Source of the DNA: Phaeobacter sp. G2
Lineage (GTDB): Bacteria > Pseudomonadota > Alphaproteobacteria > Rhodobacterales > Rhodobacteraceae
Reading direction: 5' to 3'
Length of the DNA: 64,000 nt
NCBI GenBank assembly: GCA_025163595.1
Contig: CP104100.1
Location: 3,534,001 to 3,598,000, forward strand
Shown: positions 45,543 to 56,354 of the stretch, piece after piece
How the letters are laid out: the number at the start of each line of letters is the position of its first letter
How positions within the stretch are numbered: the first letter of the stretch is position 1
The notes under the pieces: model-generated
Seen by the model: only the letters and a program-made list of their open reading frames with translations
What the model was told of the DNA's origin: nothing
Database searches by the model: none
Translations under genes and position numbers: made by a program

Positions 45543-46110
45543 ATTTTCCTCCCCCCGCTCCTAAAGAACGGCTCCTTGCCCGAACGCAGCCGGGCCTTAG
45601 CGCTTTTTTTCGGTTTTTCCGGCTGCCTCCTATAGCTGCGGAATCCCAAGCGTCTAAAAACAGACTACTGAGTATGTTTTTGACCTGTCAATCGGCGAGA
45701 CCCAGCGTCAGACTGTCAAAAAGTGTCTATTTTTCGCCTCCCTGTCCCCCTAGGCTGATTCTCAGATCCTACCAGCCTGCTTTATTGTGCGGTCCCCTTA
45801 GCCGTGCTGTTCTGGGTCCTATTTTATCGCCCCCACCGCACCTGGGGGGGCCTCGGGCCTGCGTCTAATGCGGTGACCGGACTGGCGTCAGCAGCTTCCC
45901 GAACCGTCCCGATCGGCGCACCGGTGCCTGCGGCTTTGTCTCTATACCACTTGTCTGACGCAGCCCGGCAGTGAAACAGCCAGAGACGCTCAGATTGATC
46001 GCCCAGATTATTCGCCCTGCTTATTCTCTCGGGGCAACGGCTTGTGGATTGCCTGTTATCCGGGCAGTCTGATAGGCCAAGATCCAACCTGAAATGCAGG
46101 CAGACCTTAG
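45543..46110. other. Intergenic region between importer operon and TetR regulator
   Basis: No gene is supported. It should contain promoters for both divergent units. Around 45690-45730 two tgtcaa-type boxes (cctgtcaatcggcgagaccc, cagactgtcaaaaa) may be operator or -35 elements on the minus strand; this is weak. Confidence 0.4.
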
Positions 46111-46725
46111 ATGTTAGAACAGATCAGCACCTCAAAAAGCGAGATCCTGGATGCCGCCGCCCATTGTTTTATGACTCTGGGCGTCGAAAGCGCCTCTGTG
46201 GATGATATCGCGGCGCAGCTGGGCTCTACCAAGGGGCGGATCTACCACCACTTCCCATCCAAAGGCGCTCTTCTTGCAGCGGTACAACTGCGCGCAGCTG
46301 GGTTTACCTACAGAGCCGTGGAGGGGCTTATTGATGCCAACCTGCCGGCGGTCAAATCGCTCGACAGGATGGCGCGCGGTCACATCTACGAAGTGTTGAA
46401 CTCGCTGGCCTATCACAAGGTCATCCTGCAAACCTACACCGCCGGTACCCAGGCCAAAAAGATGAGCCGGGTAGAAATGGACCTTCAGGAGCAAATTCGC
46501 ACCGGACACCGCCAGTATGAAATGCTGTTTCGAACCGAAGTGGCACGCGGAATTTCAGAAGGTAGTTTTCAAGACCGCAACCTGACCGCCGCGGTGGCAG
46601 GCCTGTTGCTGGTCCTCAACTCGCCAGTGTTCTGGTTCCGGCCAGAACGCGGTGCCTCGCAGGAATTTATCGACACAATTGCCCGTGATATCAGCAGTAT
46701 GGCGCTGGCCAGCCTGCGCGCCTGA
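46111..46725 (+). CDS. TetR-family transcriptional regulator
   Basis: 204 residues; N-terminal HTH (ILDAAAHCFMTLGVESASVDD, IAAQLGSTKGRIYHHFPSKGALL) is the TetR pattern, then helical ligand domain. It starts at ATG 46111 and is divergent from the importer/acyl-CoA ligase operon, so it probably represses that operon until an acyl-CoA or acid is present (inference). Confidence 0.92.
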   Translation: MLEQISTSKSEILDAAAHCFMTLGVESASVDDIAAQLGSTKGRIYHHFPSKGALLAAVQLRAAGFTYRAVEGLIDANLPAVKSLDRMARGHIYEVLNSLAYHKVILQTYTAGTQAKKMSRVEMDLQEQIRTGHRQYEMLFRTEVARGISEGSFQDRNLTAAVAGLLLVLNSPVFWFRPERGASQEFIDTIARDISSMALASLRA

Positions 46726-46748
46726 CCCGGCACCTGCGCTCCGCAATC

Positions 46749-47669
46749 CTATTCCGACAAAGAGCACAGCCCCCGCAGGCAGCTACAAAACCGGGCTCCG
46801 GTTGCCGACAGCTGGTGCTCACTGCGAATACACAGCCCCACCGGCCCCTGGGTGCTGGTGGTGTCCAGGGGCAGCTGCTGCATTGCCCCCGCCGCCAGAT
46901 CCGCCTGCACCACGCCCTGGCTGATGAACCATATGGCACCGTGGTCCAGCACAAAGCGCCGCCCAAAGGTGGCCGACACCGTTTCGATAGGCGCCTGAGG
47001 CATCATCAGACCTTGCTCCAGAAACATATGTTCCACCAGGGGACGAATGATCGACCCCGGTGAGGGCATCAACACCGGAGAGGACTGCAGCGCGCCCTCC
47101 GGCAGATGGCTGCTGCCCGCCAGGGGGTGTCCTGTGGCCACAACCACGGCAACGCGTTCATGAAACAGCGGTTCAAAATCAATCCCCACCATGCGCTCGG
47201 GTGCGGGCAACCGCCCCACTACCAGATCCAGATCGCCGCGGCGCAGCTGATCCAGCAGATATTGATTGTCCCCGGTGGTGACTGAAAACCGGCTGCGCCC
47301 CATGCCTGCCTCCAGCTGAGCCAAAGCATCCGGCACCAAAGTGGCAGAAACCGTCGGCAGGGCACCTATCCGCAGCTGCGGCCCCTCACCCGCGTCCAGC
47401 CCCTGCAACATCGCAACCCCGTCGCGCGCCAGGGCCAGGCTGCGCCCCGCGTGATGGCGAAACATCTCCCCGTAGGGCGACAGACGGATGCCCCGACCAT
47501 GACGCTCCACCAGGGGTTTGCCGCACACGGCTTCCAGCTCGCGCAGGGCGCGGGTGACAGCAGGCTGCGTCATACCCAGCGCCTCTGCCGCCTGGGTCAC
47601 ACTGGTTTGGCGCGCCACTTCGACAAAGACTTCGAGATGGCGCAGTTTGAGATGAGCAGATAAACGCAT
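46749..47669 (-). CDS. pcaQ: LysR-family regulator of the protocatechuate operon (PcaQ)
   Basis: About 306 residues. Winged HTH (HLEVFVEVARQTSVTQAAEAL, MTQPAVTRALRELEAVCGKP) and a LysR effector domain. It closely resembles PcaQ by sequence style (MRLSAHLKLRHLEVF) and by position, divergent from pcaC-pcaH-pcaG. PcaQ activates pca genes in response to beta-carboxy-cis,cis-muconate/carboxymuconolactone. Start ATG 47669. Confidence 0.9.
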   Translation of the reverse strand: MRLSAHLKLRHLEVFVEVARQTSVTQAAEALGMTQPAVTRALRELEAVCGKPLVERHGRGIRLSPYGEMFRHHAGRSLALARDGVAMLQGLDAGEGPQLRIGALPTVSATLVPDALAQLEAGMGRSRFSVTTGDNQYLLDQLRRGDLDLVVGRLPAPERMVGIDFEPLFHERVAVVVATGHPLAGSSHLPEGALQSSPVLMPSPGSIIRPLVEHMFLEQGLMMPQAPIETVSATFGRRFVLDHGAIWFISQGVVQADLAAGAMQQLPLDTTSTQGPVGLCIRSEHQLSATGARFCSCLRGLCSLSE

Positions 47670-47689
47670 ATCATTTTCGCAATGCAAAC

Positions 47690-47705
47690 ATGTGAAAAAT
47701 CACAT
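47690..47705. promoter_or_regulatory. Candidate PcaQ operator
   Basis: A perfect 16-bp dyad atgtga-aaaa-tcacat lies in the pcaQ-pcaC gap; a second half site tgatatgtga is at 47721-47730. This fits LysR control of both directions, though the sequence differs from rhizobial PcaQ boxes as I recall them. Confidence 0.5.
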
Positions 47706-47767
47706 TATACAGCACAATTTTGATATGTGATACTCCTCGCAAGCCCCCAATCAGAGGACTGCACCGG

Positions 47768-48920
<1,153 letters not shown>

Positions 48921-48921
<1 letters not shown>

Positions 48922-49547
48922 TGCCACAATCACTTGAATATCTGAAAGAAACCCCTTCGCAGACCGCTGGCCCCTATGTGCATATTGGCCTTGCCCCCGG
49001 CGCGGCTGGGTTCCAGATCTACGATCAGGAACTGGGCCAGGACATCGCAGGCCCAAATGCCAAGGGCGAGCGGATCCGTGTCGAAGGCCTGGTCATCGAC
49101 GGCACCGGGTCGCCGGTGAAGGACGTGCTGCTGGAGGTCTGGCAGGCCAATGCCGATGGGATCTATCCGCACCCGGAACATGCCGGCCATGACACCGTCG
49201 AGACAGGCTTTCGTGGATGGGGCCGGGTAATCACCAACTTTGAGACTGGCGAATGGGCTTTTGACACGATCAAACCCGGTGGCCTGCTGGGGCGCAATGG
49301 TCAGATGATGGCCCCCCATATCAACCTGTGGATCGTGGCACGCGGCATCAATGTGGGGCTGAATACCCGGCTCTACTTTGACGATGAGGCAGAGGCCAAC
49401 GCAGCCGACCCGGTGATCAATGTGGTTGAGTGGGAAAAGCGCCGCAAAACCCTGATCGCAAAACGCAGTGAACGCGACGGCCAGACCGTGTATCGGTTTG
49501 ACATCCGCCTGCAAGGCGACGACGAAACCGTGTTTTTTGATATCTAA
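48921..49547 (+). CDS. pcaG: Protocatechuate 3,4-dioxygenase alpha subunit
   Basis: 208 residues starting MPQSLEYLKETPSQTAGPYV, the alpha-chain signature. The intradiol fold is kept (GLVIDGTGSPVKDVLLEVWQ) but the Fe-binding His pair is replaced (MAPHINLWIV), as expected for the non-catalytic subunit. Pairs with PcaH. Confidence 0.95.
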
Positions 49548-49557
49548 GGGAGCCTCC

Positions 49558-50403
49558 ATGACCATCTCAAGCCAGGATAAACCCTGTATCATCTGCGTCG
49601 CCATCACCGGATCCGTGCCCCGCAAGGAGCACAACCCGGCGGTGCCCGTCACCATTGCCGAACAGGTTGAGAGCACCCAGGCCGCCTTTGAAGCTGGTGC
49701 CACAATTGCCCACTGCCATGTGCGTAATGACGATCAAACCCCCTCATCCGATCCAGAGAAGTTTGGCCGCCTGCTGGAAGGGCTGAACAAACATTGCCCC
49801 GGCATGATTGTGCAGCTCTCCACTGGTGGGCGGTCGGGCGCGGGCCAGGAACGCGGCGGCATGCTGTCACTGCGTCCCGACATGGCTTCGCTTTCGGTGG
49901 GGTCAAACAACTTCCCCACCCGCGTTTATGAGAACCCGCCGGATCTGGTTGACTGGCTGGCCAGTGAGATGCGCCAATATGAGGTCAAGCCCGAGATCGA
50001 GGCCTTTGATCTGTCGCATATCCATCAGGCCGTAAAGATGAACCAGGATGGGCGCATTGCAGGCAAGCTCTATGTGCAATTTGTCATGGGCGTAAAGAAT
50101 GCCATGCCGGTGGATCGTGAAACTTTTGATTTTTACATCAAAACCGTAAAGCGCCTGGCACCAGAGGCAGAATGGTGCGGTGCCGGTATCGGCCCCGGTC
50201 AGATCCAGATCAATGAATGGGCAATTGCCGCAGGCGGCCACACCCGCACCGGCCTTGAGGACAATCTGCGCCTCACCCGTGAAACCCTGGCGCCCTCAAA
50301 CGCCGCCCTGGTGCAGCGTGCGGTCGAGTTGTGCGATAAATACGAACGCCCCGTCGCCAGCTGGCAACAAGCCCGCGACATACTCGGCCTGCGCCCGGCC
50401 TAA
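49558..50403 (+). CDS. BKACE family beta-keto acid cleavage enzyme (DUF849), protocatechuate operon copy
   Basis: 281 residues. Zinc ligands HCH (His52, His54, in AHCHVRND) and Glu234 (RTGLEDN), with Arg230 and Asp235 in the expected positions. It is very similar throughout to the BKACE of the hydroxyquinol operon (shared PTRVYENPP, YVQFVMGVKNAMP, APSNAALVQR). Placed 10 bp after pcaG, in a slot where other bacteria have pcaB/pcaD/pcaIJ genes, it probably turns beta-ketoadipate plus acetyl-CoA into succinyl-CoA plus acetoacetate (inference). Start ATG 49558 after aaggga; the longer frame overlaps pcaG. Confidence 0.88.
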   Translation: MTISSQDKPCIICVAITGSVPRKEHNPAVPVTIAEQVESTQAAFEAGATIAHCHVRNDDQTPSSDPEKFGRLLEGLNKHCPGMIVQLSTGGRSGAGQERGGMLSLRPDMASLSVGSNNFPTRVYENPPDLVDWLASEMRQYEVKPEIEAFDLSHIHQAVKMNQDGRIAGKLYVQFVMGVKNAMPVDRETFDFYIKTVKRLAPEAEWCGAGIGPGQIQINEWAIAAGGHTRTGLEDNLRLTRETLAPSNAALVQRAVELCDKYERPVASWQQARDILGLRPA

Positions 50404-50437
50404 AACGCCGGCCGCATTCGTTTAGACTGTCCGATAG

Positions 50438-50472
50438 AAAACAGGCAGCCAGGTCACCGGGCTGCCTGTTTT
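50438..50472. terminator. Bidirectional hairpin terminator after the pca operon
   Basis: A perfect 13-bp stem aaaacaggcagcc (50438-50450) and ggctgcctgtttt (50460-50472) around a 9-nt loop, with T-runs on both strands. It ends the pca/BKACE operon and probably the copper regulator gene from the other side. Confidence 0.9.
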
Positions 50473-50536
50473 ACATTCCATCAGCACGCTGACCACCAAT
50501 ACACAGGCTGGTTTGCTGGGGTTTGGTGTCGCCGCC

Positions 50537-50926
50537 TCATACTTTGCCGGACAGGTCTTTCAAGATCGGGCAGTCTGGTCGGTTGTCCCCGGCGCAGCAA
50601 TGCACCAGCTCGGTCAGGGTGTCGCGCATCGCCTGCAGGTCTGCAATCTTGGTCTCGATCTTGCTCAGGTGTTCCAGCGCCAGCTGCTTGACATCGCCAC
50701 TGGCGCGGCTCTCATCCTCATACAGCGCCATCAGCATCCGGCAGTCTTCGATGGTAAAGCCCAGCGCCCGTGCCCGCCCCAGAAAGGCCAGCTTGTGCAG
50801 ATCCGCTTCGACAAAGCAGCGATAGCCATTGTCGCTGCGCTGCGGCTTGATCAGACCGATATCCTCATAGTAGCGAATGGTCTTGGCCGGTAGGCCCGAG
50901 CGGGTTGAAACATCACCGATATTCAT
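50537..50926 (-). CDS. cueR: Cu(I)-responsive MerR-family regulator
   Basis: 129 residues: MerR HTH (MNIGDVSTRSGLPAKTIRYY) and the metal-binding cysteines typical of the copper branch in CCAGDNRPDC near residues 110-120 (two Cys spaced as in CueR/HmrR). It should activate the adjacent copper ATPase. It lies 20 bp after copA in the same direction, so the two may be co-transcribed. HmrR is the rhizobial name for the same group. Confidence 0.9.
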   Translation of the reverse strand: MNIGDVSTRSGLPAKTIRYYEDIGLIKPQRSDNGYRCFVEADLHKLAFLGRARALGFTIEDCRMLMALYEDESRASGDVKQLALEHLSKIETKIADLQAMRDTLTELVHCCAGDNRPDCPILKDLSGKV

Positions 50927-50946
50927 GCGGACCTCATGCTGTGCCG

Positions 50947-53448
50947 TCAGGTGGCGGGGCGAAACGAAGCAGTGCCGGGGGCCGACACCTCTGGCTCTTC
51001 ATCTAAGCAGGATTTCAGCCGATGCAAGCGTAGCGCGTTGCTCAGGACAAAGACACTGGACAGCGCCATAGCGCCAGCCGCCAGCACCGGCGACAGCAGC
51101 GGACCGCCAAAAGGATAAAGCGCCCCTGCCGCTACCGGCACCAAAAGCAGGTTGTAGCCAAAGGCCCAGCCAAGGTTTTGCCGGATATTGCGCATGGTGG
51201 CGCGGCTGATCATCAGCGCATCCTGCACCCCGCGCAAATCACCAGAAACCAGCACCACATCCGCCGCTTCAATCGCCACATCGGTGCCGGTGCCAATGGC
51301 GAGCCCCACATCCGCCGCCGCCAGCGCCGGGGCATCGTTAAGCCCATCGCCCACAAAGGCAAGCGTGCCATAGCTGTTTTGCAGGTCTTTCAGTGCCGCT
51401 ACCTTATCCCCTGGCAGGCATTCTGCACGCAGCGCATCAATGCCCAGACGTGCCGCAATGGCCTGGGCTGTTGTCTCTGCGTCGCCAGTGATCATTGCCA
51501 CTTTCAATCCCTGCGCCTGCAACGCCTTGATGGCTGCCGCTGTGCCCTGTTTGATGGGATCTGCCACCGCCAGCACCGCCGCGAGCCGGCCGTCAATGGC
51601 CACATAGAACGGCGTCTCCCCTGCGGCGCCCCAGTTCTGCGCCAGATCAGCCAGCGCACTGCAGTCAATCGTCTCGCGCTGCATCAGCCGCGCCGCCCCA
51701 ATCAACACCTCTTGCCCCTCCACCTGGGCCCGCAGCCCAAACCCCGGCAGGGCCTCAACCTGTGCGGCCTTTGGCAGGTCGGTACCCGCCGCCGCAACCA
51801 GAGCCTTGGCGATGGGGTGTTCGGACTGGGCCTCTGCGGCGCCAACCAGCCGCAACACCGCGTCCCGGTCAAAGCCGTCAGCCACGTGCATATTGGTCAA
51901 GGCGGGATGGCCTTCGGTCAGGGTGCCGGTTTTATCCAAGGCCACCACCTGCACCGATTGCAGCTTTTGCAGGGCATCACCTTTGCGAAACAGCACCCCC
52001 AGTTGCGCCGCCCGGCCAATGCCAACCATGATCGAGGTCGGCGTCGCCAGCCCCATGGCGCAGGGACAGGCAATGATCAGCACGGACACACCGGCCACCA
52101 GGGCCAGCGGCAAGGCGGGCGCAGGTCCCAGCAGCAGCCAAGCCAGCACCGTCAAACCGGCCGTCAGCAAAACCGCTGGCACAAACCACAGGGTGATACG
52201 GTCGACCAGGCCCTGTACCGGCAGTTTTGCCCCCTGCGCCTGTTCAACCATCTGGATGATCTGCGCCAGCGCCGTATCCCGCCCCACATGGGTGGCGCGA
52301 AACTCCAGCACGCCAGATCCGTTCACGGTTCCGGCTGACAGGCGCGCGGCCTTGCCCTTTTCCACTGGGAGCGGCTCGCCGCTCAACATGCTTTCATCCA
52401 CAAAGGAGGTGCCAGAGGTCACCTCTCCGTCCACCGCGACCCGCGCGCCGGGGCGCAGCCGGATCAGATCTCCGGGGGCGATCTCTTCCACCGGGGTTTC
52501 AACCACCGTATCGCCGCGCAGCAGGTCCGCTGTTTTGGGCTGCAAGGACACCAATTTGCGGATCGCAGCCCCGGTGCGCCCCTTGGCACGGGCCTCCAGC
52601 AGACGCCCTGTCAGAATCAGCACGACAATGACGCAGGCGGCCTCGAAATAGACATTGGCCGCGCCCGGAGGCAGCAGCTGTGGAAAAAAGGTCGAGACCA
52701 CAGAAAACCCATAGGCCGCCGCTGTTCCCAGCGCCACCAATGCGTTCATATCCGGCGCACCGCGCAGCAGGGCGGGCACGCCTTTGCCATAGAACTGTCG
52801 CCCCGGCCCGATCAGCACCAGGGTGGTGAGAACAAACTGCAACATGTAGCTATTGCTATGGCCGATATTGGCCATCACCCAATGGTGCATCGCGGGCATC
52901 ATATGGCTGCCCATCTCGATCACAAAAACCGGCAGGGTCAAGGCGGCAGCAAGGCTCAGCTGTCGCGCCAGTGCGCTGATCTCCTGGGCGCGGCGCTGTT
53001 GCGCCTGCTCCGCTGCATCCGCTTCATCGCCCCGCAGGGAGGCAGGATAGCCCGCATTTGTGCTGGCCGCACGCAGATCTGCCGCGCGGGTGGCCCCGGT
53101 CAGGTAACGGATATCCGCCCGCTCGGTGGCCAGGTTCACCTCTGCTGTGACCACACCAGGAACCGCACGCAAAGCCGCCTCTGCCCGCCCGACACAGGAG
53201 GCACAGCTCAACCCTTCGATATCCAGGCTCAACTGCGACACGGCAGCCGGATAGCCGGCCTGTTCCAGTGCCGAGACCAGCGCCGCGGGTTCAAGATCCT
53301 GTGCAGCCTGAACCTGCCCCTTGGCTGTGGCCAGATTAACCGAGGCCTCAGTTACCCCCGGTATTGCGGCCAGGGCTTTTTCGGCCCGACCAACACAGCC
53401 CGCACAATTAAGCCCCGTAATCTGCATCGAAATTTGGCGGTCTTGCAT
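50947..53448 (-). CDS. copA: Copper-exporting P1B-type ATPase
   Basis: 833 residues: two N-terminal heavy-metal-binding domains (GLNCAGCVGRAEKA at about 12-25, GLSCASCVGRAEAA at about 80-93), eight membrane helices, CPC in IIACPCAMGLATP, phosphorylation motif DKTGTLTEGHP, hinge GDGLNDAPAL. Exports Cu(I) from the cytoplasm. Divergent intergenic promoter with a MerR-type dyad lies upstream. Confidence 0.95.
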   Translation of the reverse strand: MQDRQISMQITGLNCAGCVGRAEKALAAIPGVTEASVNLATAKGQVQAAQDLEPAALVSALEQAGYPAAVSQLSLDIEGLSCASCVGRAEAALRAVPGVVTAEVNLATERADIRYLTGATRAADLRAASTNAGYPASLRGDEADAAEQAQQRRAQEISALARQLSLAAALTLPVFVIEMGSHMMPAMHHWVMANIGHSNSYMLQFVLTTLVLIGPGRQFYGKGVPALLRGAPDMNALVALGTAAAYGFSVVSTFFPQLLPPGAANVYFEAACVIVVLILTGRLLEARAKGRTGAAIRKLVSLQPKTADLLRGDTVVETPVEEIAPGDLIRLRPGARVAVDGEVTSGTSFVDESMLSGEPLPVEKGKAARLSAGTVNGSGVLEFRATHVGRDTALAQIIQMVEQAQGAKLPVQGLVDRITLWFVPAVLLTAGLTVLAWLLLGPAPALPLALVAGVSVLIIACPCAMGLATPTSIMVGIGRAAQLGVLFRKGDALQKLQSVQVVALDKTGTLTEGHPALTNMHVADGFDRDAVLRLVGAAEAQSEHPIAKALVAAAGTDLPKAAQVEALPGFGLRAQVEGQEVLIGAARLMQRETIDCSALADLAQNWGAAGETPFYVAIDGRLAAVLAVADPIKQGTAAAIKALQAQGLKVAMITGDAETTAQAIAARLGIDALRAECLPGDKVAALKDLQNSYGTLAFVGDGLNDAPALAAADVGLAIGTGTDVAIEAADVVLVSGDLRGVQDALMISRATMRNIRQNLGWAFGYNLLLVPVAAGALYPFGGPLLSPVLAAGAMALSSVFVLSNALRLHRLKSCLDEEPEVSAPGTASFRPAT

Positions 53449-53491
53449 AGCGAAATCCAGTGGTTTTCCTCGTTCGGGACTTCATTTGGGG

Positions 53492-53513
53492 CCTCCAGTT
53501 AGGGGAAGGTCAA
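53492..53513 (-). promoter_or_regulatory. CueR-type operator/promoter of copA
   Basis: On the minus strand ttgacc (53513-53508) is followed by the dyad ccttcc-cctaact-ggagg within a long ~18-19 bp spacer before ccaaat, as in MerR-family activated promoters. About 45 bp upstream of copA. Confidence 0.7.
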
Positions 53514-53893
53514 GCCCTACCCCGAAAAAATCACATTGAATGGTTCGATTACTTGCGACCTCCGCGCCGCCGCCAAAGCCAGCCTGTGCGTCACCCTTTG
53601 TTTGAGGTCTGAGATGAGCAAACATGGCGCCCGTTGAAGTGTTGCAGACAACCATGCCCCTCGCGCAGCACCATTGGTCGTTTTTGAGATCATCACCCGG
53701 CCGCGATGCGGGTTAAACCTCAGGTATCCCTTGCGAGAAGGCTTGGGCGGTTGTAACGCTGGGTGAGCCCAACTGAGGCGGACAGGACCGCCTGTTTATC
53801 ACCGCCACGCCGAACATGGGAAAACTATTGATAGGTCGCTTGTTGGCCAGAACCAAACAGGCGACCGAAACAGGACGAAGGATCAGATTTATG
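53514..53893. other. Intergenic region upstream of adhI, no gene seen
   Basis: About 380 bp with no supported reading frame. A plus-strand frame begins at 53816 but its first 26 codons do not match the dehydrogenase family; they are non-coding. Confidence 0.5.
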
Positions 53894-55006
53894 ATGCGCA
53901 CACGTGCCGCTGTTGCAGTTGCTCCGGGCAAGCCGCTCGAAGTTATGGAAGTGAACCTGGAAGGGCCAAAGGCTGGTGAGGTTCTGGTGGAAATCAAGGC
54001 CACCGGCCTGTGCCACACGGATGAGTTCACCCGCTCTGGCGATGACCCCGAAGGCATCTTTCCTGCCATTCTGGGCCATGAAGGCGCCGGTGTGGTTATC
54101 GAAGTGGGTGAAGGCGTCACCAGCTTGGCAGTGGGCGACCACGTGATCCCGCTCTATACCCCTGAGTGCCGTGAGTGCGAATACTGCCTCAACCCCAAAA
54201 CCAATCTCTGCCAGTCGATCCGATCGACCCAGGGTGCAGGGCTGCTGCCCGATGGCACCACCCGGTTTTCGATGCTGGATGGCACGCCCATTCATCACTA
54301 CATGGGCTGTTCAACCTTCGCCAACCACACGGTTGTACCAGAAATCGCCTTGGCCAAGGTGCGCAAGGACGCGCCCTTTGACAAGATCTGCTATATCGGC
54401 TGTGGCGTCACCACCGGTATTGGCGCGGTGATCAACACCGCCAAGGTCGAAATCGGTTCTACCGCCATCGTCTTTGGTCTGGGCGGCATTGGCCTGAACG
54501 TGATCCAGGGGCTGAAACTGGCCGGCGCCGATCAGATTGTCGGCGTTGACCTCAACCCCGGCAAGATCGAGATGGCGACGCATTTTGGCATGACCCATTT
54601 TGTCAACCCAGCCGAGGTCGAGGGCGATCTGGTGGCGCATCTGGTAGAGCTGACCGGCGGCGGCGCGGATTACACCTTTGATGCCACCGGCAACGTCAAC
54701 GTGATGCGCACCGCATTGGAGGCCGCGCACAAAGGCTGGGGCGAAAGCATCATCATTGGTGTCGCCCCTGCGGGTGCCGAGATCTCCACCCGTCCGTTCC
54801 AGCTGGTCACCGGCCGCAGCTGGCGCGGCACCGCCTTTGGCGGCGCATCCGGGCGCACCGATGTGCCCAAAATTGTCGATTGGTACATGGACGGCAAGAT
54901 CGAAATCGACCCGATGATCACCCATAAGCTGACGCTTGATCAGATCAACGAAGGCTTTGATCTGATGCATGCGGGTAAATCCATCCGCGCGGTTGTTGAA
55001 TTCTAA
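53894..55006 (+). CDS. adhI: S-(hydroxymethyl)glutathione dehydrogenase / class III alcohol dehydrogenase
   Basis: 370 residues, normal. Catalytic-zinc region GLCHTDEF and PAILGHEGAGVV, structural-zinc cysteines ECRECEYCLNPKTNLC, NAD fold GLGGIGLNVIQGLKLAG, and GCGVTTGIGAV. It oxidises the glutathione adduct of formaldehyde, the main detoxification step in roseobacters and rhodobacters. Start ATG 53894 (MRTRAAVAV) matches the family; ATG 53891 just before is possible. Usually followed by a GSH-hydrolase, here not; a terminator follows. Confidence 0.95.
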   Translation: MRTRAAVAVAPGKPLEVMEVNLEGPKAGEVLVEIKATGLCHTDEFTRSGDDPEGIFPAILGHEGAGVVIEVGEGVTSLAVGDHVIPLYTPECRECEYCLNPKTNLCQSIRSTQGAGLLPDGTTRFSMLDGTPIHHYMGCSTFANHTVVPEIALAKVRKDAPFDKICYIGCGVTTGIGAVINTAKVEIGSTAIVFGLGGIGLNVIQGLKLAGADQIVGVDLNPGKIEMATHFGMTHFVNPAEVEGDLVAHLVELTGGGADYTFDATGNVNVMRTALEAAHKGWGESIIIGVAPAGAEISTRPFQLVTGRSWRGTAFGGASGRTDVPKIVDWYMDGKIEIDPMITHKLTLDQINEGFDLMHAGKSIRAVVEF

Positions 55007-55051
55007 AACCGGAATGCCGCCTCTGAAATAGGGGCACCGATAATCTATCAT

Positions 55052-55080
55052 GGCGCAACTCCTGATGGGGTTGCGCCTTT
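55052..55080 (+). terminator. Rho-independent terminator of adhI
   Basis: Stem ggcgcaac (55052-55059) and gttgcgcc (55070-55077) around tcctgatggg, then ttt and a T/G-rich stretch. It lies 46 bp after the stop codon. Confidence 0.75.
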
Positions 55081-55129
55081 GTCTTTGGTCAGGATGTAGC
55101 CGCCCTCAGCGGGCCAAGTTGGTCAGCCC

Positions 55130-56227
55130 TCACGCCCCGACAATCGTCAACTCCTTTGGAAACTGCGTCAGAACCTGACAGCCCTCTTCGGTGATCAGCA
55201 CGTCATCTTCGATCCGAACGCCAAACTTGCCCGACAGATACAGCCCCGGTTCATTGGTATAAACCGTGCCTGCAGGCAGCAGCTGGGGGTTGCCGCGCAT
55301 GATGTAGGGGGCTTCGTGCACGTCCCGCCCCAGACCGTGACCGGTCTTGGTCTCGATATGCGCAGCAAAGGCAGAGGTCTCCAACACACCTGTCACCACA
55401 TCATCAATCTGATGGGCGCTCACCCCGGCCCTGGTCGCCGCAAGCCCTGCCATATTGGCCGCCAGAACCGTTTCATAAACCGCGCGGCCTTCATCGCTCA
55501 CCTCGCCGGCAAAAACCGTGCGGGTGATATCGGCGCAGAAGCCATCCTTGCGGGCGCCAAAATCAAACAGCAGCGCATCGCCCGACTGAATAAGGTAGTC
55601 TGCGCGGGCGTGGCCATGAACCCGGGCCGAATTATCGCCCGCCACCACAATTGGGCTAAAGGCGAGATCATCCGCGCCCTCAGCAAACAGCGCCTGAATG
55701 AGGCGGCTTTCGATCTCTTTCTCGCTTTGACCAATTTCAACCGTCGCCAAGACCCGATGCAGGGCGCGCTCTGACAGGGTGATTGCCTTTTGCATGGCTG
55801 CAATATCGGCCTCGCTCTTGATCATCCGCAACCCCGAGATCTGCTTTTCGGCGTCGATAATCTCCAGCTCCGGGCTGGCCTGTTTAAGCCCGTGATGCAC
55901 AAAGACCCGCATCACCTGACCTTCCACCGCGAGGCGTGTCATTGGCATATGGCTGGCAAGCGCCGCAAAGGCGGCCTGATAGCCGTCCTGGTCGCGCCAA
56001 TCAAAAACCGCGCCGTCAAAATCGACCAGCCCCCAGGATCCCAATTCAAGATTTGGCACAATCGCCGCCGGAGCCCCCTGCGCCGGGATCACCAGGACAA
56101 AGGGGCGTTCATGGCTCATAAACCCCTGCCCCAACGCCCGCGTGAAATTTGGCCCCGGCACCAGAGCCAAGGCATCAACGCCCAGGGATTTGGCCAATTC
56201 ACGGTATTCGGCAAAAGAAGCGGTCAT
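55130..56227 (-). CDS. M24-family metallopeptidase (Xaa-Pro aminopeptidase/prolidase type)
   Basis: About 365 residues. N-terminal creatinase-like domain, then pita-bread fold with the metal motifs FDFGARKDGFCADITRT (two Asp), TGHGLGRDVHEAP (His), TNEPGLYL and RIEDDVLIT (Glu). It likely cleaves Xaa-Pro peptides or related amides. Start ATG 56227 is chosen over a longer frame. Confidence 0.9.
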   Translation of the reverse strand: MTASFAEYRELAKSLGVDALALVPGPNFTRALGQGFMSHERPFVLVIPAQGAPAAIVPNLELGSWGLVDFDGAVFDWRDQDGYQAAFAALASHMPMTRLAVEGQVMRVFVHHGLKQASPELEIIDAEKQISGLRMIKSEADIAAMQKAITLSERALHRVLATVEIGQSEKEIESRLIQALFAEGADDLAFSPIVVAGDNSARVHGHARADYLIQSGDALLFDFGARKDGFCADITRTVFAGEVSDEGRAVYETVLAANMAGLAATRAGVSAHQIDDVVTGVLETSAFAAHIETKTGHGLGRDVHEAPYIMRGNPQLLPAGTVYTNEPGLYLSGKFGVRIEDDVLITEEGCQVLTQFPKELTIVGA

Positions 56228-56336
56228 ATTGAGGTCTCCCAAAAGGATCAGACAAGGGCGCATTGTTGACGCGCACTAATTTCAGAACAACAGAGAGATG
56301 CAGCAAGCCGATAAATGAACTGGCGCGCATCCTTAT

Positions 56337-56354
56337 TTGGAATATTGTATCCAA
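56337..56354. promoter_or_regulatory. Candidate operator palindrome upstream of the M24 peptidase
   Basis: ttgga-atattgta-tccaa is an 18-bp dyad between the divergent peptidase and MFS genes, resembling GntR-type operators (attgtatccaat). Confidence 0.3.

Noticed and set aside
51178..52338. 386-codon plus-strand frame
   Set aside because: Antisense to the copper ATPase; composition is rich in His/Gln from reversed codons.
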